Assembly (NCBI GenBank): GCA_015067495.1
Contig: SVMI01000002.1
Coordinates: 118,242-182,241 of the forward strand
Direction: 5' to 3'
DNA length: 64,000 nucleotides
Source: Oscillospiraceae bacterium
GTDB taxonomy: Bacteria; Bacillota; Clostridia; Oscillospirales; Oscillospiraceae
Part shown: one piece after another, positions 60,515 through 64,000 of the stretch
Numbering within the stretch: position 1 is the stretch's first letter
How the letters are laid out: each line of letters starts with the position of its first letter
The notes under the pieces: model-generated
What the model saw: the letters and a program-made list of their open reading frames with translations, nothing else
What the model was told of the DNA's origin: nothing
Databases searched by the model: none
Made by a program: the position numbers and the translations under genes

Positions 60515-61255
60515 TTATTCACCAAACTCTTTCAACAATTCTTCGCAAGCCTTTACAGTATCCGGGAACAAATAATCCTTCAGTTGCACTGCATTCACCC
60601 ATTTGAATTTCTCAATTTCGCCCTCTCTGACCTGCGGCTCACCTTCAACCTTGCCCAGATAGAAGGTCACTTGCTTTCTGCCAACCGCAGAAAAGGGGTA
60701 TTCAATGGATGCGGCTTCAGACAAATCAAGTATAGCAGTCAAACCCGTTTCTTCGAGCAGTTCCCGCAAAGCGGTCTCTGCTTCCGTCTCCCCTGCCTCC
60801 ATATGTCCCTTGGGCAGACTCCAGCATTTTGAATGGGTTTCAAAAACAAGCAAAAATTCCAGCACGCCATTTACAATCCGATACGGCAAAACTCCGCAGG
60901 ATTTTTCAAAGCAGGAGATGATCCGGGTGTCAAAATACTGCTCCTGAAAGTGAACCTTCTCAGCGATCTGTCCCTGATGATATTTTGCTCCCGTTGGCGC
61001 AACAACCAGCTTATCCTCGCAGTCATTTTTTCTGCAGATGATTCCAATTACTTGACCATCAAATTCTTTAATCGGCACATCAACGCCAAGGATATAAGCA
61101 TCCTGTTCCTCTCCGTCCGCAGCAAAAACGCCCGGAACGTAGCCATAATTGGTGGGATACAGGATGTCACCGTGACAGTAACCAATCGGTCGGTCAACCA
61201 CAATGTGGACTGTTTTTCCCAAATATTCCATTATGATCTGATCTCTTGAATTCAT
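60515..61255 (-). CDS. Inorganic pyrophosphatase-Nudix hydrolase fusion
   Basis: A 246-residue two-domain protein. N-terminal family I pyrophosphatase-like domain (about 1-110) with YPTNYGYVPGVFAADGEEQD AYILG motifs. C-terminal Nudix domain (about 125-246) with the box GHMEAGETEAETALRELLEETG (positions about 164-186). The first domain would hydrolyse pyrophosphate, the second NDP-X compounds. The Asp cluster DGEEQD replaces the usual DGDxxD, with two Glu. Start chosen at MNSRDQ after GGTGG; a further ATG lies at 61231. It is followed three bases later by the P-loop gene. Confidence 0.82.
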   Translation of the reverse strand: MNSRDQIIMEYLGKTVHIVVDRPIGYCHGDILYPTNYGYVPGVFAADGEEQDAYILGVDVPIKEFDGQVIGIICRKNDCEDKLVVAPTGAKYHQGQIAEKVHFQEQYFDTRIISCFEKSCGVLPYRIVNGVLEFLLVFETHSKCWSLPKGHMEAGETEAETALRELLEETGLTAILDLSEAASIEYPFSAVGRKQVTFYLGKVEGEPQVREGEIEKFKWVNAVQLKDYLFPDTVKACEELLKEFGE

Positions 61256-61370
61256 AAATATTTCCACCACATATTTCCTCAGCATCTTTACACATTATAA
61301 TTCTGCAGAAATCCCTTGTCAAGAATAGCTCAAGCCTTGATACACAGCGTAACATTTACTCAAAAAAGTA

Positions 61371-61399
61371 TTGACAATGTATAATTTCAAGTGTATAAT
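61371..61399 (+). promoter_or_regulatory. Promoter of the attenuated methyltransferase operon
   Basis: TTGACA and TATAAT, exact consensus, 17-base spacer, 30 bases before the leader reading frame. Confidence 0.93.
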
Positions 61400-61429
61400 C
61401 GCATAAAACATAAGGAAGGAGAGCAGACA

Positions 61430-61528
61430 ATGTTCCGTTATCGCTACAATGCAGTCGATAACAAGTCCGGTAACCCTATGCACTGGCTGGGGATCGGGCT
61501 TACATTGTCATACTCTTTTTTAGGATAA
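61430..61528 (+). CDS. Leader peptide, 32 residues
   Basis: A short frame that starts MFRYRYNAVDNKSGNPMHWL and ends LSYSFLG before TAA. A strong AAGGAAGGAG site precedes the ATG by eight bases. It follows a consensus promoter by 30 bases and is followed by a strong terminator ahead of two methyltransferase genes. Codons 23-26 (61496-61507) can pair with the 5' arm of the terminator. This is the layout of a ribosome-stalling attenuation leader. The peptide matches no family I recognise. Confidence 0.72.
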   Translation: MFRYRYNAVDNKSGNPMHWLGIGLTLSYSFLG

Positions 61529-61568
61529 TATCAAGGGATATACCATAAAAAAGATGCAGTGCAAGCTC
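61496..61568 (+). promoter_or_regulatory. Candidate antiterminator: leader frame segment pairs with terminator 5' arm
   Basis: GGGCTTACATTG (61496-61507) can pair with CAGTGCAAGCTC (61557-61568): nine Watson-Crick and two G-U pairs with one mismatch. A ribosome stalled early in the leader would leave it free and block the terminator. Confidence 0.6.
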
Positions 61569-61606
61569 TAACCCCAAGTAGAGTTTGCACTGTTTTTATT
61601 TTTTAA
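61557..61606 (+). terminator. Attenuator terminator before the methyltransferase genes
   Basis: A 14-base-pair stem (CAGTGCAAGCTCTA / TAGAGTTTGCACTG, one G-U), an 8-base loop and a long T run. It lies between leader peptide and methyltransferase. Confidence 0.92.
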
Positions 61607-61618
61607 GGAGGAAGGAAA

Positions 61619-62407
61619 ATGGAAACATTACAAGCACTCACACAGTATTACGGGAGCTACGACGAAGATAACCGCCTTTGCTCCCGGCGTGGCTCTGTCG
61701 AATATCTGACCACCATGCGATACATCGAAAAGTATCTTCGTCCTGGTATGCGGATTCTGGAGATCGGTGCGGCCACCGGAAGATACAGCCACTATTTTGC
61801 TCAGCAGGGTTACCATGTCGATGCTGTTGAACTGGTGGAGCATAATATTGAGGTCTTTAAGAAGAACACAAAACCCGGTGAAAACATTACGATTACTCAG
61901 GGCAACGCAAAAGATCTAAATGGCTTTGCTGATGACACCTATGACATTACACTACTTCTGGGGCCTATGTACCATCTGTTTACAGAAGAAGAGAAGCTAC
62001 AGGCTCTGTCGGAGGCCATTCGGGTTACAAAAAAGGGCGGTATCGTTTTCTGCGCATATTGCATGGGCGATGCATCTATTCTCATGTACGGCTTTATCCG
62101 TGGAGAGATTCATAACATCATTGAAAAGTGTATGCTTGACCCGGTGACATTTCAGACCTTCTCCAGACCCTGGGATTTGTTTGAACTGCATCGCAAGGAG
62201 GATATCGATGCATTGCGCAGCCACTTCAATGTAACACAACTGCATTTTCTCGCTACCGATGGCTATGCAAATCACATGAGGAAGACGCTGGACGAGATGG
62301 ATGAAGAAACATTCCAGCTGTTCCTGCGTTACCACTTTGCAACTTGTGAGCGGGTCGACCTGGTTGGCTATTCCAACCATACCCTAGATATTTTCAGAAA
62401 GGACTGA
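61619..62407 (+). CDS. Class I SAM-dependent methyltransferase
   Basis: A 262-residue methyltransferase. SAM motif I is MRILEIGAATGRYSHYFAQQ; motif II region VDAVELVEHNIEVFKK; DITLLLGPMYHL as motif IV; then VTKKGGIVFCAY. The C-terminal 90 residues have DLFELHRKEDIDAL, characteristic of this small family. It is homologous throughout to the second half of the next gene, so the pair arose by duplication. Target unknown; a small molecule or RNA is possible. The attenuator leader suggests inducible expression. The ribosome binding site AGGAGG is strong. Confidence 0.88.
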   Translation: METLQALTQYYGSYDEDNRLCSRRGSVEYLTTMRYIEKYLRPGMRILEIGAATGRYSHYFAQQGYHVDAVELVEHNIEVFKKNTKPGENITITQGNAKDLNGFADDTYDITLLLGPMYHLFTEEEKLQALSEAIRVTKKGGIVFCAYCMGDASILMYGFIRGEIHNIIEKCMLDPVTFQTFSRPWDLFELHRKEDIDALRSHFNVTQLHFLATDGYANHMRKTLDEMDEETFQLFLRYHFATCERVDLVGYSNHTLDIFRKD

Positions 62408-62414
62408 TATTGCG

Positions 62415-63791
62415 ATGCAGACACATAAAGGAACACAAACCATAGAAACCTCCAGACTCATTCTGCGCAGAGCAGTCAGGGAGGATTCAGAGCCGATGTA
62501 TCGCAACTGGGCATCGGATCCTCAAGTGACCAAATTCCTGACTTGGCCTACCCACAGCAGCCTTGCCGTCTCTGAAACGGTGATTGAGAGCTGGGTTCGG
62601 GAGTATGAAAAGGACAGTTACTACCAGTGGATGATCGTACTGAAAGAAATCGGAGAACCGATTGGCTCAATCAGTGTGGTTCGTCAGAACGATCGCGTGG
62701 AAGAGGCAGAGATTGGCTACTGCATTGGCAGCCGTTGGTGGCATAGAGGTATTATGACCGAGGCGCTGAATGCTGTTATCGAGTATCTGTTTGCCGAGGT
62801 TGGCATGAACCGTGTTGCGGCAAGACACGACCCTAATAACCCGCATTCTGGCGGTGTCATGAGAAAGTGCGGCATGAAATACGAGGGTACAAACCGGGCT
62901 TGTGATCGCAACAATCAGGGGATCTGTGATGCAGCTCAGTATGCGATCCTGCGCAGTGAGTGGAAAAAGCCCAGACATTTTGCGGAGGGTATCTCCTTTT
63001 CGAATGATGCTGAACTTGTGCAGGAGGTCTACCGGCGTTATGATGAGGGTAGCCGTCTGAACAAGTCTCAAGCAGCCAGAGTGGAGTTCATAACGACAGT
63101 TCGATATATCGAGAAATATTTGTCCCCGGGCGCAAGGATTCTTGATGTTGGTGCCGGTGCCGGTGAGTACAGCCTGTATTTCGCCCGAAAGGGCTATCAG
63201 GTGTCTGCGTTGGAACTTGCGGATGCGAACATTTCAGCCTTCCGGGCAAAGATGACTGATGATGATCAGATTGACTTGATTCAGGGTAATGCTCTGGATC
63301 TGAGTCGGTATGAAAGCAGCTCTTTCGATGTTGTACTTCTCCTTGGTCCGCTTTATCACCTGCACGAGGAAGCGGACAAATTAAGATGTATCGAAGAAGC
63401 AAAAAGAGTGTGCAAGCCCAGCGGAAAGATCTTCTTTGCATTCATCTCAAATGACATTGTGATTCTGACCATGCAGCAATGTCAAAATGATTACCTGATG
63501 ACGGGTGACTATAACAAGGAAACCTTCAGGCTGGATGACTTTCCCTTTGTGTTCCATACCCCTGACCATTGCAGAGAATTGCTGCAAAAAGCAGGCATTC
63601 ATATCTGCCATGAAGTTGCTTCCGATGGTGCCAGCGAGCTGCTACAGGAGCTTATCAATGGATTGGACGAAGCATCTTACCAGCAATACCTCCGTTATCA
63701 CTTTTATATCTGTGAAAAGCCCGAATTTCTGGGTATGAGTAATCATCTTCTGTTTGTCGGGGAATTACGTACAGAAGGTGTAACAGAATAA
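62415..63791 (+). CDS. GNAT acetyltransferase-methyltransferase fusion
   Basis: A 458-residue bifunctional protein. Residues about 1-180 are a RimJ/RimL-type GNAT N-acetyltransferase (SRLILRRAVREDSEPMYRNW, GSISVVRQNDRVEEAEIGYC and the acetyl-CoA loop RWWHRGIMTEALNAVIEYLF). Residues about 195-458 are a class I methyltransferase (RILDVGAGAGEYSLYFARKG, SSFDVVLLLGPLYHLHEEAD) closely related to the preceding protein. It starts 7 bases after that gene. Acetylation plus methylation by one chain suggests modification of the same or related substrates; unproven. Confidence 0.87.
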   Translation: MQTHKGTQTIETSRLILRRAVREDSEPMYRNWASDPQVTKFLTWPTHSSLAVSETVIESWVREYEKDSYYQWMIVLKEIGEPIGSISVVRQNDRVEEAEIGYCIGSRWWHRGIMTEALNAVIEYLFAEVGMNRVAARHDPNNPHSGGVMRKCGMKYEGTNRACDRNNQGICDAAQYAILRSEWKKPRHFAEGISFSNDAELVQEVYRRYDEGSRLNKSQAARVEFITTVRYIEKYLSPGARILDVGAGAGEYSLYFARKGYQVSALELADANISAFRAKMTDDDQIDLIQGNALDLSRYESSSFDVVLLLGPLYHLHEEADKLRCIEEAKRVCKPSGKIFFAFISNDIVILTMQQCQNDYLMTGDYNKETFRLDDFPFVFHTPDHCRELLQKAGIHICHEVASDGASELLQELINGLDEASYQQYLRYHFYICEKPEFLGMSNHLLFVGELRTEGVTE

Positions 63792-63797
63792 TGAAAA

Positions 63798-63819
63798 GCC
63801 CCAACCGAATGGTTGGGGC
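63798..63819 (-). terminator. Terminator after the 5S tail copy
   Basis: GCCCCAACC/GGTTGGGGC with GAAT loop and a short T run on the minus strand. Confidence 0.75.
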
Positions 63820-63828
63820 ATTGTGTTT

Positions 63829-63960
63829 GCATTACCTATCTTCCCGGGTAGGCCAACGTATTGTCCTGCCGTGAAATGACATGCCGGGGGCATGTCATAG
63901 GCAGAAAAAAGCCCCGACTTTACGTCGAGGCTTTGTGTTGGCATTACCTATCTTCCCGGG
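63829..63960 (-). repeat. 5S rRNA tail duplication with internal hairpin (copy D)
   Basis: On the minus strand, the 5S 3' end (63941-63960) recurs as a 20-base exact copy at 63829-63848, with diverged 5S-like sequence on to about 63864. Between them lie the 5S terminator and a two-tier hairpin: outer CTGCC/GGCAG, inner ATGACATGCC/GGCATGTCAT (about 63876-63898), similar to copy B. Confidence 0.72.
63905..63931 (-). terminator. Terminator of the 5S rRNA
   Basis: GCCTCGAC/GTCGGGGC stem (one mismatch) followed on the minus strand by T6. Confidence 0.75.
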
Positions 63961-64000
63961 CAGTCGCCCGCCAAGTATTGTCGGCGCAAACGAGCTTAAC
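63941..64000 (-). rRNA. rrf: 5S rRNA, 3' end, cut by the window edge
   Basis: On the minus strand the sequence begins GTTAAGCTCGTTTGCGCCGA, then ACAATACTTGGCGGGCGACT, then GCCCGGGAAGATAGGTAATGCC, the conserved 3' half of 5S rRNA. About 60 bases are visible; the rest, and any rRNA operon, lies outside. Confidence 0.93.

Overview
The window is a gene-dense piece of a low-to-mid GC Firmicutes chromosome. The evidence is strong AGGAGG-type ribosome binding sites, TTGACA/TATAAT promoters with 17-base spacers, T-box control of pheST, a CIRCE operator on htpG, ScpA/ScpB, and spore genes (spmA, spmB, a gerW/ytfJ homologue, GerMN and sporulation-type D,D-carboxypeptidases). The gene families and the recurrent small sequences around tRNAs fit an anaerobic, spore-forming member of the Clostridia, most likely Oscillospirales. 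Genus cannot be fixed from the sequence alone.

Layout: 1-5.4 kb is a minus-strand run (partial HI0933 flavoprotein, RpiR regulator, 23S pseudouridine synthase, D,D-carboxypeptidase, ytfJ, ytfI, scpB, scpA). 5.5-7.3 kb is an orphan phage-type lysis cassette (holin-like, XhlA-like, SPOR amidase). 7.6-8.3 kb has tRNA-Ser and tRNA-Thr. 8.3-15.8 kb holds a family 4 uracil-DNA glycosylase, a second D,D-carboxypeptidase, comEA, a two-component system with a GerMN lipoprotein, a MazF-type toxin without a visible antitoxin, a lipoprotein and NAD(P)HX dehydratase. 15.9-19.6 kb is the T-box pheST operon. 19.7-27.6 kb has ireB, an SH3/NlpC hydrolase, a PHP/SDR pair, tRNA-Leu, a NAGPA-domain protein and small enzymes. 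27.7-31.4 kb is a GlpP-type glycerol 3-phosphate oxidation operon. 31.5-36.1 kb has mntP, MATE, spmAB and glycerate kinase. 36.2-43 kb is a repair cluster (uvrA, radC, uvrB) interrupted by a histidine-kinase-like protein that lacks the phospho-acceptor histidine. 43-45.7 kb is a divergent AraC regulator and FAD oxidoreductase. 45.7-61 kb has tRNA-Ala, a DUF1653/SMI1 pair, htpG, prs-pth-mfd, a VanW protein, ddl, murC, a small P-loop protein and a pyrophosphatase-Nudix fusion. 61.3-63.8 kb is a leader-peptide attenuator ahead of two related methyltransferases, the second fused to a GNAT domain. The window ends inside a minus-strand 5S rRNA.

Two observations stand out. First, downstream of four structural RNA genes (tRNA-Ser, tRNA-Leu, tRNA-Ala, 5S rRNA) there is a related architecture: RNA gene, terminator, an inverted and/or direct partial copy of that RNA's own 3' end, and perfect hairpins whose stems covary between copies. 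Three of the terminator stems also extend into the tRNA CCA end. No integrase or transposase accompanies them. Second, the methyltransferase pair is preceded by a complete transcription-attenuation leader: promoter, a 32-codon reading frame with a strong ribosome binding site, a strong terminator, and a segment inside the reading frame that can pair with the 5' arm of that terminator. This is the layout of inducible, ribosome-stalling resistance leaders, although the two enzymes do not belong to a resistance family I can recognise.

Housekeeping genes mostly sit in short, translationally coupled runs (ATGA overlaps in rluB/dacF, ytfJ/ytfI, scpB/scpA, spmA/spmB, DUF1653/SMI1, ddl/DUF1934). No CRISPR array, insertion sequence or integrase was seen.
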